NCBI GenBank assembly: GCA_964432985.1
Contig: CAYSPT010000011.1
Location: 1-64,000, forward strand
From: CAYSPT01 sp964432985
GTDB lineage: Bacteria > Muiribacteriota > CAYSPT01
Direction: 5' to 3'
DNA: 64,000 nucleotides
Below, in pieces: positions 47,001 to 54,223 of the stretch (positions within the stretch are counted from its first letter, which is position 1; each line of letters opens with the position of its first letter). A program made the translations under genes and the position numbers. Below the pieces are notes generated by a model. The model was given only the letters and a program-made list of their open reading frames with translations, was not told the origin of the DNA and ran no database searches.

Positions 47001-49502
47001 GTAGCCTTTGAAACCGGTGCCGTCGAACTGCACCATGCCCGCTTCGGCGGTGGCGCCGAACGCCGGTCCCATGATGACGGTGCCCACCACGTGCAGGTCG
47101 GCTTTCGGATCACTGGTGGATATCCCGATTTTTCCCATGGTGATGACGTTCTGGTGCCCGAAATCGGGGCTGATCTTGGTGCCGGCGATGGCGGCGGTGG
47201 CGCTTACCCGGTTATCGGTTACGGCGCCGGACGCTATTTCTGCGTTGGTGATGGCCCCAACAGCAATGTCGTCCGCAGTTATCGTACCGTCGGCGATATC
47301 GTCTGAAGTAATGGCCCCATCGGCGATATGAGATGAAGTTACCGCTTCTTCGGTAATACCGGAGGTAGTTACCGCACCGGCTGCGATATTTTCGGCGGTT
47401 ATTGCCCCAGAGGCGATATCGTCGGTGGTGATGGTCCCGTCTTCGATGCTGCCTCCGGGACCGCCGGAAACGGTGGAGGTCAGGCTGTCGATTCCCAGGT
47501 TGGTGCGGGCCTGCTCGGCGGTGGTGGCGCCGGTTCCGCCGCTTGCAACCGGGACCACACCGGTGACACCGGCGGCATTACCGGGGATGTCGCCCTCCAC
47601 GCTGGCACCGGTGATCGGGCCGCTGATTTGTGAAGATGGGATATCTCCGACAACCTGCGAGGAGGGAATATCCCCAACAACCTGTGACGAGGGAATTGTT
47701 CCGGTTATCTTCGAGCCGGAAACGCTCTCGATGGAGTCATCTGAAATCAAACCCGTAATTTTTGTGCTGCTTACCGACTCGATGTAGTCGTCGGCGATGG
47801 GATCACCCTGCCAGGCGCCATCGATGACGTTACCGTTCTCATCTACCGCGAAGACACCGCTGGTGCTGCTCGTTCCCGCCTGCTGCTGCCCGCTGCTGCC
47901 CACGGTCAAAGCGGCGTGGGGATCGGTGGTACCGATGCCGACATTGCCGGTATCACCGTCCACCACGAAAGCGGAGCCCGATTCCGATTCCACGTGCAGC
48001 AGTCCCTGCGGGTCTTTCGTACCGATACCGATACAGCCCACCGCCGTGAGCAGGTTCTCGCGCTCTTCCGCAGTGGTGCCGCCGGGGTCCCCGGACACGT
48101 ACAGGTATTCGCTTCGGTTGTACTCGATGTTCCCGTGCCGGTCCTTCACCCGCACCCCGAACACGTACCGTCCGCCGGAAAGCGACCCTTCGAAGATGCA
48201 GCCGCACTCGCCTCGGATACCGTCGTAGATCTCCGTATCACTATATTGGACAGGGTTGTTGTTGTCCCAGTTCTCCGGGTCCCATTGTTCCACCGTATTG
48301 TGGTAGACGATGAAAGTCAGGGGAGAAGAGGCGTCCAGGCAGCGCCCGAACTCAACCGCCACGGCAAACTCTGCGCTGCTGGGATTTGCCGATTCATCGC
48401 CCCCGTTGGCCGATGACATGTCGATCTCGGTCATGTACACCAGACCGGGTGTGCTTTCCCACACCGGCGCTTTTTCGTCGATGAGCGAGGCGTTAACCGT
48501 GGATGTAGCTCCTTCGGCGACCGTTACGCCCTCTTCCACGGCTCCGTCTACGATCAGGTCGTGCCTGAACGTCACGGTGTAGCTTCCCGGTTTCACACCC
48601 ACGATCTCGTAGTAACCGTCTTCGCCGGTGACGGCGAACTGCTCTTCACCGCTAGAGCCGGTCAGCGTGACCATTACTTCCCCCACGGGCTGCTGGTCCT
48701 GAGCGAGGGCGCTGCCGCTTACCGTGCCGCCCAGATACGGGATAAGGTTCACCGGGTCCAGCACCGCCGCTGAGGCGGCCGGGACCTGTACCAGCGCCGG
48801 GTAGTCCTGGCTCTCGTATCCCGGGTGCATGAAGCTCACCTGGTAGCTGCCTACCGGGACCTGGCTGATGGTGAACGATCCGTCGTCGCCGGTCATACTG
48901 ATGTAATCGGTGCCCTTGATGACCACGAAGGTGCCGGCGTGAGCGCCGGATTCGGCGTCCTCAAGCAGGCAGTAGCCGGTTAAAGCGCCGGTGGGCGTGA
49001 GGGCCAGGTCCACCACGGTGGCTTCCAGCGGAGACACTGTCCCCCGCCCTTTTGCCTTCAGGCCGCCGCGGGTTGCTTCGATGTAGTAGGTGCCCGTGTC
49101 CAGCCCGGCGAGGACATAGACTCCCTGCCCATCGGTGACGGTGGCATAGGATCCGGGCGCGGCCGCGCCGGCCGCCTTAACCGATTGCCTGAAAGCGGTA
49201 TTCCCGGACGGACGGGCCGCCAGCACCTTCGCCTGCCGGGGGCTGACGCCGCCTTCGTCCACCCGGCTGGCCAGCACCAGTATGCCCGGGCCCGACGAGC
49301 CGTCGGGCAGGATTACCTTCCCCGTCAAGGTGTATCCCAGAGCCGAAACAGTCGATGACCCGCCGCTCGAGGAACCACCCGTAGCAGCGCTGTCGCCGCC
49401 ACCGTCGCCGCAGCCGGTCATGACAATACAAATAAAGCCTGCCAGCAGGCAGGCCGTTCCAGTTGAAAATACACCCTTTTTAAAGCTATTCCCACATCCC
49501 AT
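38037..49502 (-). CDS. Giant tail-fibre-like lipoprotein with C1q-like modules and S74 self-cleaving chaperone, 3821 aa
   Basis: Lipobox-like VMTGC (Cys31), then Gly/Ser linker. Domain order: three carboxypeptidase-regulatory-like domains (about 55-325); an Ig-like section (330-460); phage-tail-fibre sequence with VGIGTxxP motifs, GDIPSSQVVGDIPSSQ and VASGGTGATTAEQARTNLG; repeated units of about 140 residues holding LQGELDSLQSDIDSLQTAV and YFRGDKTWQTL; five C1q-like modules (from about 1704, 2041, 2287, 2621 and 2954), each preceded by a near-identical TDSMGIYTGSGAPEG linker; more VGIGT repeats. It ends in an S74 intramolecular chaperone domain: SDERLKEDI at 3683, Ser3683 and Lys3688 spaced as in endosialidases, then a coiled coil (3765-3821). 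S74 domains trimerise fibres and cut themselves off. GAGGAGGG lies 7 bp before the start. Inference: an outer-membrane, trimeric fibrous adhesin. Confidence 0.9.
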   Translation of the reverse strand: MGCGNSFKKGVFSTGTACLLAGFICIVMTGCGDGGGDSAATGGSSSGGSSTVSALGYTLTGKVILPDGSSGPGILVLASRVDEGGVSPRQAKVLAARPSGNTAFRQSVKAAGAAAPGSYATVTDGQGVYVLAGLDTGTYYIEATRGGLKAKGRGTVSPLEATVVDLALTPTGALTGYCLLEDAESGAHAGTFVVIKGTDYISMTGDDGSFTISQVPVGSYQVSFMHPGYESQDYPALVQVPAASAAVLDPVNLIPYLGGTVSGSALAQDQQPVGEVMVTLTGSSGEEQFAVTGEDGYYEIVGVKPGSYTVTFRHDLIVDGAVEEGVTVAEGATSTVNASLIDEKAPVWESTPGLVYMTEIDMSSANGGDESANPSSAEFAVAVEFGRCLDASSPLTFIVYHNTVEQWDPENWDNNNPVQYSDTEIYDGIRGECGCIFEGSLSGGRYVFGVRVKDRHGNIEYNRSEYLYVSGDPGGTTAEERENLLTAVGCIGIGTKDPQGLLHVESESGSAFVVDGDTGNVGIGTTDPHAALTVGSSGQQQAGTSSTSGVFAVDENGNVIDGAWQGDPIADDYIESVSSTKITGLISDDSIESVSGSKITGTIPSSQVVGDIPSSQVVGDIPSSQISGPITGASVEGDIPGNAAGVTGVVPVASGGTGATTAEQARTNLGIDSLTSTVSGGPGGSIEDGTITTDDIASGAITAENIAAGAVTTSGITEEAVTSSHIADGAITSDDIADGTITADDIAVGAITNAEIASGAVTDNRVSATAAIAGTKISPDFGHQNVITMGKIGISTSDPKADLHVVGTVIMGPAFGATAEAGMVQFDGTGFKGYDGQEWKALDSSGSTSDTTWGDITGTLSDQTDLQGELDSLQSDIDSLQTAVEGKEAALTTGATTEYFRGDKTWQTLTTTAVAEGDSLYYTQTRFDASLTGKTTDDITEGSNNKYFTQSGFDAALGQKQAGDLSDVTLSTPGDGQLLKYNSSTSQWENWTPDFTADAVWGGITGTLADQTDLQGELDGLQGDIDSLQTAVDGKEAALTAGATTEYFRGDKTWQTLSSSAVTEGDNLYYTQDRFDASLAGKTADDITKGSTNQYFTQTAFDAAFSGKQTGDLLDVALTSPGDGQILKYSASKSRWENWTPDFQAGTAWGGITGTLSSQTDLQGELDGLQGDIDSLQTAVDGKEAALTTGATTEYFRGDKTWETLTTTAVAEGDNLYYTQARFETALSGKTTDNLSEGSTNKYFTSGGFDTAFSAKTTDDLTEGTINLYSPWSVGDGVLTTESSVSIGTGGPTTRLTVVTTSNNDGLSLVNNTGYNTYIRFYEGIAVKSFIAHGGGNDMLKLTCMDTGSITLNDGVTEVLRVQDGNVGIGTEAPADKLHVEGGLILGTTTGTNAGTIRFNGGTFEGYTGSEWKALDIQPTGSAGGWTEGTGIVTLTTAGDSVGIGTADPGAYKLKVAGTVYLGATVEIAAGCTIDGRDLSADGAKLDDITAGADVTNPTTVAEAGAIMTDAIGADVQAFHAALESISGLTTAADKMLYTTGTDTYAVTPLSTAGRTLLDDADAAAQRATLGLGSAATAEVNEFMAATADSWVNTTGDTMTGTLTLPANGLVAGTDQLVISSGNVGIGTTVPGAKLTVTDVEDNELLRLEDSTNTDSIGIYTGSGAPEGAVTAQLGSIYADHASGQVYRKASGDGTNTGWEEMAATAGNTAHMAKMTRTVAQSIPHDSATLIAFDTVDFNIGGIGDDTNDQFAIQKAGKYLITASIRTPAVMDDSEYVRIYLVVNDAAIAASDGLGRSANITVDTEITRILDFQVGDTIKMKVKHNEGAAFNTENILSNQQYAPTMSVIQLDAGVGAASSISNTADMLVTADSDSASGGEIQFVTAGSEKMVILNDGKVGIGSDTPAEILDVTGNIAVTGTVDGRDIAADGTKLDSIAADAADTTDDSWTGTDDVYTTSGKVGVGTSSPGAKLTVTDAEDTELIRLEDSTNTDSMGIYTGSGAPEGVVTAQLGSIYADHASGKVYRKASGDGTNTGWEEMAATAGSTAHMAKMTRAAAQSIPHATYTTIDFDTVVFDVGGVAYETNNRFTIQKSGKYLISASWVTAAVIDDGEKVVCDIYINGVSKLHSSRMSPAANSGASPFITDVVDLQAGDNVTMVVRHTEGSAISTHTNEENQPRMSIVQLDAGGGGLWTQTDTDAYFDAGKVSIGTDTPDGTLTVAGEEDTEFISLNDTTNTDSMGIYTGSGAPEGAVTAQLGSIYADHASGKVYRKASGDGTNTGWEEMAATAGSTAHMAKMTRETAQSIPNTTITDIEFDTVEFDVGGMADETNDRFVIQKTGKYVVTGFWSSSTATAGSSMEARIQKNGSSVAFTHIHAGSAYSSAIITDVLDLVENDYLQFAVKHSKGTAMNTHTGEYYKPRMSVVQLDAGVGAASSISNTADMLVTADSDSTDGGEIQFVTAGSEKMVILNDGQVGIGSDTPAEILDVVGNIAVTGTVDGRDVAADGTKLDGIAAGAADTTNDSWTGTDDVYTTSGKVGVGTSSPGARLTVTDAEDTELIRLEDSTNTDSMGIYTGSGAPEGVVIAQLGSIYADHASGKVYRKASGDGTNTGWEEMAATAGSTAHMAKMRRDAAQSLTELEITAVDFDNVEFDVGGMADVTNNRFIIQKAGKYIVSAFWTGENMPSGHIDSLIYKNGTSQMLYRHYYKLAGCEVPGPITEVFDLVEGDYIEFYIKAGTGSGLSTSTAAQFKPRMSIIQLDAAGGGDATAMSNAEDLLITADSDSADGGEIQFITGSSERMVILNDGKIGIGSATPVEVLDVAGNIAVSGTVDGRDIAADGTKLDGITAGAADTTNDSWTGTGDVYTTAGKVAIGTDTPDGTLTVAGAEDTEFISLTDTTNTDSMGIYTGSGAPEGVVIAQLGSIYADHASGKVYRKASGDGTNTGWEEMAATAGSTAHMAKMVRDAAQSLPNGVYTTIAFDNVEFDIGGIADESNNRFLIQKSGKYMVIGYYYHINNDGGEQMQLAFFYNGVRIKKVIETSSYTNQALGNDLVEVLDLQAGDFIEMRIYHVEGAAVNTHTGIDTKPTMSIVQLDAGVGAASSISNTADMLITADSDSTSGGEIQFITAGSEKMVILNDGNVGIGTTNPKDYSASFNNLVIHEEGPSGITIAGRTVDEGAIAFADGTSGDAAYRGRITYKHSTDLMALGTAGTEHLYIDSSGNVGIGSTSPSSKLDVNGTVTATAFAGNGSALTNLPAGSSISADDSKVEVTDATTDGTIAFTTENAERMRITNAGKVGIGTTAPAKSLHLFKDGLDQGIYIESYYDHANADPEIYFRFARGTAASPAAVQSNDILGTLYYYGHSGSSHRAAAYIWAQAAENWTGTAGGGKLKFGTTANGATSPLTRMTIDNNGYVGIGATPATKLHVRGTGEDVIHRIETDDANESQLSLLSGTKEWKLWARDSDDEFGIYDTTTRLRIDPVNGYLTLMESSGRVGIGTTTPEGLLSVYDPSGEPGIYITGANATEGDIVTEDGEAIQIGHWNSTSDTFTERMQINSAGKVGIGTTAPGARVDIDPDGLEDALRLRSGDGVSFNNDINQILLSIASSYTHAIKSRHRSSADNENSIDFFVWDQGTDASGDVGTKHVMSLNGGNVGIGTTNPSYQLELSTDSAAKPTSNTWTIVSDERLKEDIQPFTDGLDTVVQINPVSYRLNGKAARPRGAEGIGVVAQDVINIAPYTISTFMAKLEPEDAEKTEFYSFDSSPFTFVLINAIKELKAQKDDEIESLRMEKESELAARDKRIEALEAQNTEIMSRLEALETK
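40200..44600. repeat. Five coding repeats (conserved linker plus C1q-like core) in the giant gene
   Basis: The linker encoding GSGAPEG to MAATAG is nearly identical in DNA at about 44390-44560, 43375-43560, 42640-42800, 41635-41810 and 40640-40810. Steps between copies are about 1015, 735, 1005 and 995 bp. The C1q-like cores between them differ strongly and are visibly AT-richer than the linkers. Confidence 0.85.
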
Positions 49503-49627
49503 TGTTTTCCCTCCTCTAAGGAGTTCTTAAAGTGCCAGTACCGAATCTCTCCTGTCTTTCATATTTATTCTTTTTCATATCATTCGAATTATTATTAAAA
49601 TGGTAAAAATAATAAACCTTAGTACCA

Positions 49628-49656
49628 GTTTATGCCAAAAAGGCAAGGTTTGTCAA
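49628..49656 (-). promoter_or_regulatory. Predicted promoter of the giant lipoprotein gene
   Basis: Minus strand TTGACA (49651-49656), 17 bp, ATAAAC (49628-49633); about 120 nt to the start codon. A palindromic AGGGGATTTCCCT (49678-49690) lies just upstream and may be an operator. The rest of 49503-49941 shows no gene. Confidence 0.5.
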
Positions 49657-49866
49657 AGAAAACCTTAGGTAGTATTAGGGGATTTCCCTATTGGGTAAGT
49701 ATATTATTTACGGGGACTATTGGGGCCAGGTGCCCGGCAGGCGTCTAACAAACAGAGGCAGCAGCGACAGCAGGCTAAAACATCTTTATTCTATCTATTT
49801 TGCTTTATCTTTTGACTGGGAGCCATTTCACTTGTTAGTATCACCTCAGCAGGCTGCTATATCTTT

Positions 49867-49902
49867 CACCCCTGTAAAATGATAACTATATGCACCCCTG
49901 TA
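49867..49902 (+). promoter_or_regulatory. Direct repeat CACCCCTGTA before the cupin gene
   Basis: CACCCCTGTA at 49867 and 49893, 26 bp apart (start to start), 40 bp before the cupin start. The second copy runs into a TACACT -10-like box. Possible activator sites; no -35 box was found. Confidence 0.35.
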
Positions 49903-49941
49903 CACTATGCTTGTGCGCGGTGCCTGTAACGGAGGTCAACA

Positions 49942-50292
49942 ATGATTATCAATCAAACAAAAGATGTTCCCGAGACGGCTGTTGCAATGCCGGGGGCCGA
50001 AAAGGTCGCCATGCGCATCCTGATCGGACCGAAAGACGGGTCCGATACCATCGTCATGCGCTCGTTTGTCGTTCAGCCCGGGGGACACTCGCCCCACCAT
50101 TCACATGATTTCGAGCATGTGGTCCGTGTACAGCGAGGCCGGGGAATTGTTATTGATGAAGAGGGCGAGGAGCACCGGATCACGGTGGGAGACAGTGTCC
50201 TGGTGGAGAAAAACAAGGAGCACCAGTTCAAGAATCCCGGTGAAGAGCCATTCGAATTTATCTGTGTGATCTTGAATCAGGACCAGTCATAA
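49942..50292 (+). CDS. Small cupin-domain protein, 116 aa
   Basis: Single-domain cupin_2 fold. Motif 1 is PGGHSPHHSHDFEHVVRVQRG, with three His and Glu in metal-ligand positions; motif 2 is VEKNKEHQFKNPGEEPF with the fourth His. It could be a small metal-dependent enzyme or a ligand sensor. ACGGAGGT lies 7 bp before ATG 49942. It precedes the HutH-like gene by 47 bp in the same direction, so the cupin may act on or sense the same aromatic or histidine metabolite (inference). Confidence 0.85.
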   Translation: MIINQTKDVPETAVAMPGAEKVAMRILIGPKDGSDTIVMRSFVVQPGGHSPHHSHDFEHVVRVQRGRGIVIDEEGEEHRITVGDSVLVEKNKEHQFKNPGEEPFEFICVILNQDQS

Positions 50293-50339
50293 AATGTATT
50301 TGGCGGAGGTTCCTTCGCTCATAGAATAAGGAGTTCAAG

Positions 50340-51863
50340 GTGGCGCTCGAGATAATAGGCAGCGGGTTGACGATTGAAGATGTTGTGCGTGTTGCACGAC
50401 ACGGTGAAAAGGTGGAACTGCACCCGGAGTCCGTGAAGAGAATTGAGGCGTGCCGGGCCATGCTGGAAAACAAAATCAAAGCCGGCGAGATCATGTATGG
50501 CGTGAACACCGGCATAGGGGAGTTTTCCGAAGTTGTTCTGGACCATGACCAGATCAAGGAGTTTCAGAAATACCTGGTTTACAATCACGCCGCGGGGATA
50601 GGCGAAGCGGCGCCGGTGGAGCATGTCAGAGGAGCCATGTTGGGGCGAATCAACGTTCACGCCCACGGCAACTCTGGATGCCGTCCGGCGATAACGTTCA
50701 CCCTGGCGGAGATGTTGAATAACGGTGTTACCCCTTATGTCTGCCAAAAAGGTTCGGTGGGAGCCTGCGGCGACCTGGCGCCCATGTCGCAGATAGCGCT
50801 GCTGCTGATGGGCGAGGGGAAGGCTTTTTACCAGGGGGAACTGCTCGAAGGACAGGAAGCAATGGACCGTGCGGGCATTGAGGTGCCCGGGCTACACGCC
50901 CGAGACGGGCTGGCCACAATCAACGGCTCCAACCTCCTGACCGCCATGAGCGCGCTGCTGCTCTACGATGCCAACCGGTGGTTGAAGCAGGCCGAGATAG
51001 CCGCCGCCATGTCCCTTGAAGCGCTCAAGGCCAACATGAGACCATATACTCCCAAACTGCATGAAGCCCGTGGTTTCGCCGGCGCGGTACGAACCGCCAG
51101 GGCAATTTGCAAACTCATCGAAAATGGAGACCTGGCGGAAGGCAAAATCAAATGCCGGATACAGGACGCCTACTCCATGCGCTCCACTCCGCAGGTCATC
51201 GGCGCCGCCCATGACGCTCTCGCCTTCGCCCGTTCACAGGTGGAGATAGAACTGAACGGTGTTGGTGATAATCCGGTCTTTTTCCCCGAAGAGAATCTCC
51301 AGCTTTCCGGGGCGAACTTTCAGGGCACCCCGGTTTCGCTGCCAATGGACATGGTAGGAGTCGCGCTCACCATGGTCAGCGTTATGTCAGAACGGAGGAT
51401 GAACAGGCTCAATAATCCGGCACTCAGCGTAGGGCTTCCCGCTTTCTTGACGAAAGGCGCGGGAATGTTCTCCGGGTTGATGCTGAGCCAGTACACCGCC
51501 TGTATGCAGATAGTCGAACAGAGGATCCTTTCAGCGCCGGCGAGCATTCAATCCATACCGGCGGCGGCGGACCAGGAAGATTTTGTTTCCATGGGGATGA
51601 ATACCGCCATCAAGAATTTCCAGATAATCGATAACGCCTGCGGAGTACTGGGAATCGAGTTGATGGCCGCCGCCCAGGCGCTGGATTTCAGAAACTACAC
51701 GTTTGGACGCGGTGTTACCCGGGCCAGGGAAGTTATCCGCAAATACGTTGATTTTCTCGATATCGACCGTCCGTTGTATCCTGATCACAACGTGATGAAA
51801 CGGCTGGTTGCATCGTATGAAATCCTCGAAGAAGTAGAGAAAGAGGTTGGATCCCTGGGATAA
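50340..51863 (+). CDS. hutH: Histidine/aromatic amino acid ammonia-lyase family protein with Ala-Cys-Gly MIO triad
   Basis: 507 residues, the normal length for HAL. The start is GTG 50340 behind AAGGAG. Family motifs: YGVNTGIGEFS, VYNHAAGIGEAAPVEHVRG, GSVGACGDLAPMSQIALL, IQDAYSMRSTPQVIGA and ADQEDFVSM. The Glu of QED favours histidine as substrate over tyrosine or phenylalanine, but NH in place of SH before AAGIG leaves this open. Odd: the MIO-forming triad Ala-Ser-Gly is Ala142-Cys143-Gly144. No hutU, hutI or hutG lies nearby, so a role in histidine catabolism is not shown. Known: an engineered Ser-to-Cys change at this position in a bacterial HAL still matures to active enzyme, so activity is plausible. 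Confidence 0.85.
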   Translation: MALEIIGSGLTIEDVVRVARHGEKVELHPESVKRIEACRAMLENKIKAGEIMYGVNTGIGEFSEVVLDHDQIKEFQKYLVYNHAAGIGEAAPVEHVRGAMLGRINVHAHGNSGCRPAITFTLAEMLNNGVTPYVCQKGSVGACGDLAPMSQIALLLMGEGKAFYQGELLEGQEAMDRAGIEVPGLHARDGLATINGSNLLTAMSALLLYDANRWLKQAEIAAAMSLEALKANMRPYTPKLHEARGFAGAVRTARAICKLIENGDLAEGKIKCRIQDAYSMRSTPQVIGAAHDALAFARSQVEIELNGVGDNPVFFPEENLQLSGANFQGTPVSLPMDMVGVALTMVSVMSERRMNRLNNPALSVGLPAFLTKGAGMFSGLMLSQYTACMQIVEQRILSAPASIQSIPAAADQEDFVSMGMNTAIKNFQIIDNACGVLGIELMAAAQALDFRNYTFGRGVTRAREVIRKYVDFLDIDRPLYPDHNVMKRLVASYEILEEVEKEVGSLG

Positions 51864-51918
51864 GATTGCCTGTGCACCTTCTGCAGCATTCAAATACCGT
51901 CTTTAAAAGGCTCATGAT

Positions 51919-53691
51919 ATGAACAATGGAAAAATAAGGAATATAGCTATCATCGCCCACGTGGACCACGGGAAGACCACCCTGGTGGACCAGTTGTTCA
52001 AGCAGAGCGGTATGTTCCGTGAAAACCAGGTGGTGATCGAGCGGTTCATGGACTCGATGGATCTGGAACGTGAGCGCGGGATCACCATCACCTCGAAGAA
52101 CGGATCGTTCAGGTTCGATGAGTATTTCATCAATATCATCGATACGCCGGGACACGCCGATTTCGGCGGACAGGTGGAACGGGTGCTGAAGATGGCGGAC
52201 GGTGCCCTGCTGCTGGTCGATGCGCAGGAAGGCCCCATGCCCCAGACCTATTTTGTGCTCAAGAAGGCGCTGGCTTTGCGTCTTCCCATTATCATAGTGA
52301 TCAACAAGGTGGACATGCCCCGCATCCGGCCCGACTGGGTGGTCGACCAGGTATTTGATCTGTTCGTTAAACTGGAAGCTCCCGACAGCATTCTCGATTT
52401 CCCGATACTTTTCACTTCGGCCAAACATGGGTACGCCACCCGGTCAATGGATGAACCGGGAAAATCGTTGGCCCCGTTGTGCCAGGAAATCATACACCAC
52501 GTGCCGCCTCCTTCCGGTGACGACGGCGCTCCGCTTCAGATGCTGGTCAGCTCCATAGAGTTTTCCCCGTACCTGGGACGGCTGGGCATCGGGAAAATCA
52601 CCTCGGGAGACCTGGCCGTCAACCGCGAGATAGCGGTGTCACTGCGGGACGGGAAGATCGTCTCTTCCCGGGTGACAAAGATCTACCGGTTCGAAGGCAA
52701 CCAGAAATCCCCGGTAGATACGGCTGGCTGCGGAGAAATTGTGGCGGTGGCCGGGGTCGAGAACGTGACGGTGGGAGTGACCTTGACCGATAAGGATGAT
52801 CCGCAGCCGCTCCCTCCGGTCAACCTCGATCCGCCCACCATAACCATGTCCTTCATCCCAAACGATTCACCGTTTACCGGCCAGGCCGGAACCTTCCTCA
52901 CCTCACGGCACCTCGAGGAACGGCTCCAGCGGGCCGCCCTGGCGGATGTGGCTCTGGTGGTGGAAAAAGAAGGCGCGGGTAAAGGCTTCAAAGTCTCGGG
53001 CCGGGGAGAGCTCCACCTGTCGATTCTCATCGAGCGGATGCGCCGGGAAGGGTACGAGTTCCAGGTAACCCGGCCACGGGTCATTTTCAAGAAACGGAAC
53101 GGTCGTCTCCTGGAACCCTACGAGAAACTGACCATCGATGTGGACGAAGCATATGTGGGATGTATCATCGAGGGGTTGGGCAAACGCAAGGGGCAGCTTC
53201 AGAACATGGATCCCGGCCCCCTGCATACCAGGCTCATGTTCACCGTACCGGCCCGGTGCCTGCTGGGGTACCGCTCGGTGTTCCTGTCGGATACCCGGGG
53301 GATGGGAACCATGAGTTATGTGTTCCACGAGTACGGTCCTTTCGCCGGTGAGATCAGGCAGCGGAAGAACGGCGTGCTGGTGGCCCTGTCGGGCTGCACC
53401 ACGGTAGCATTTGCCCTGTTCAATCTCCAGGACCGCGGCCGCCTGTTCGTCGGTCCCGGTGAACCGGTTTACGCGGGACAGATCGTCGGCGAGCACAGCC
53501 GGGAAAACGATTTGCGGGTCAATCCCGCCAAGGGCAAGAAACTGACCAACATGCGGGCCGCGGGTTCGGACGAAAACGTGATCCTGATTCCGCCGGTGGA
53601 GATGGGGATAGAAGACTGCATCTCGTTCATCAATGACGATGAACTCGTAGAGGTGACACCGGCCGCCCTTCGTTTGAGAAAACGTCCCTGA
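51919..53691 (+). CDS. typA: Ribosome-associated GTPase TypA/BipA
   Basis: Translational GTPase related to EF-G/LepA that aids ribosome assembly and stress or cold growth. Motifs: G1 AHVDHGKTTL, G2 RERGITITSKNGS (a variant; ILAKNT is usual), G3 DTPGHADFGG, G4 NKVDMPRIRPDWV and G5 TSAKHGYA. The EF-G-like domains III/V and the TypA-specific C-terminus follow (FGGQVER; RGxGELHLSILIERMRREG; MRAAGSDENV-like NMRAAGSDENVIL; DDELVEVTPAALRLRK). Its 590 aa is close to the usual ~610. It lies 55 bp behind hutH. Confidence 0.97.
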   Translation: MNNGKIRNIAIIAHVDHGKTTLVDQLFKQSGMFRENQVVIERFMDSMDLERERGITITSKNGSFRFDEYFINIIDTPGHADFGGQVERVLKMADGALLLVDAQEGPMPQTYFVLKKALALRLPIIIVINKVDMPRIRPDWVVDQVFDLFVKLEAPDSILDFPILFTSAKHGYATRSMDEPGKSLAPLCQEIIHHVPPPSGDDGAPLQMLVSSIEFSPYLGRLGIGKITSGDLAVNREIAVSLRDGKIVSSRVTKIYRFEGNQKSPVDTAGCGEIVAVAGVENVTVGVTLTDKDDPQPLPPVNLDPPTITMSFIPNDSPFTGQAGTFLTSRHLEERLQRAALADVALVVEKEGAGKGFKVSGRGELHLSILIERMRREGYEFQVTRPRVIFKKRNGRLLEPYEKLTIDVDEAYVGCIIEGLGKRKGQLQNMDPGPLHTRLMFTVPARCLLGYRSVFLSDTRGMGTMSYVFHEYGPFAGEIRQRKNGVLVALSGCTTVAFALFNLQDRGRLFVGPGEPVYAGQIVGEHSRENDLRVNPAKGKKLTNMRAAGSDENVILIPPVEMGIEDCISFINDDELVEVTPAALRLRKRP

Positions 53692-53726
53692 TCTGAAAAA
53701 ACAGCTTGTGCAGAACGAAGACGATT

Positions 53727-54089
53727 TTAGAAGTCGTTACTTGGATCTACCTTGATTTTAGTGGGACTGCCTCCGAACTTCTTATCCAGCCATGCTCCCA
53801 GACCGCCGCCCAGCAAGACCCCGATAACGATAGGAACGATAATCATGGCCGCCGGAATCAACAACCCGGCGAACACCCCGCCGCCCACTGTGGTTATGAC
53901 TATGTACGCCGTGGCCAACTGCCAGAGCCCCAGGGCAAGCATAGCTCCGCCGACGCCGCCTGCGATGGCGCCTATGGTCCTCATTTTGACAGCTTCTACC
54001 GGCTGAATGCACGTCACAGCCATGAAAGACATAACCAATAAAACCGCAAGCATCCTGGTTTTGGATCCGTGTGTCATTATCGCCGTCAT
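53727..54089 (-). CDS. Small Gly-rich membrane protein, 120 aa
   Basis: A cleavable or anchoring signal (about 12-32) is followed by three hydrophobic Gly/Ala-rich segments (AGGVGGAMLALGLWQLATAY, VGGGVFAGLLIPAAMIIVPI, VIGVLLGGGLGAWL) and a charged tail. GAGGAGG lies 7 bp before ATG 54089. The GLLIPAAMI segment also occurs, as GLVPAAMIL, in the small protein at 62160-62438. Function unknown. Confidence 0.75.
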   Translation of the reverse strand: MTAIMTHGSKTRMLAVLLVMSFMAVTCIQPVEAVKMRTIGAIAGGVGGAMLALGLWQLATAYIVITTVGGGVFAGLLIPAAMIIVPIVIGVLLGGGLGAWLDKKFGGSPTKIKVDPSNDF

Positions 54090-54223
54090 AACGATACCTC
54101 CTCATTATTCCATACCCGAAGCAACCGGGGTATATTCAAAGTATTAGTTACTATAAGTATAACAAAAGTTGGAAAATAAATTTGAGCCGGCTTACCAAAG
54201 GGTGTTTTTTCAAATATGGCACC

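Noticed and set aside
38037..49502. Prophage or tailocin containing the tail-fibre-like gene
   Set aside because: No capsid, tail tube, sheath, baseplate, lysis or integrase gene is nearby, and the protein begins with a lipoprotein signal.
49503..49941. Riboswitch in front of the giant or cupin genes
   Set aside because: No conserved riboswitch core such as the c-di-GMP type could be recognised; only a promoter, a palindrome and a direct repeat are visible.
49942..51863. Complete histidine-utilisation operon
   Set aside because: Only the lyase and a cupin are present; hutU, hutI and hutG-type genes are absent and typA follows.
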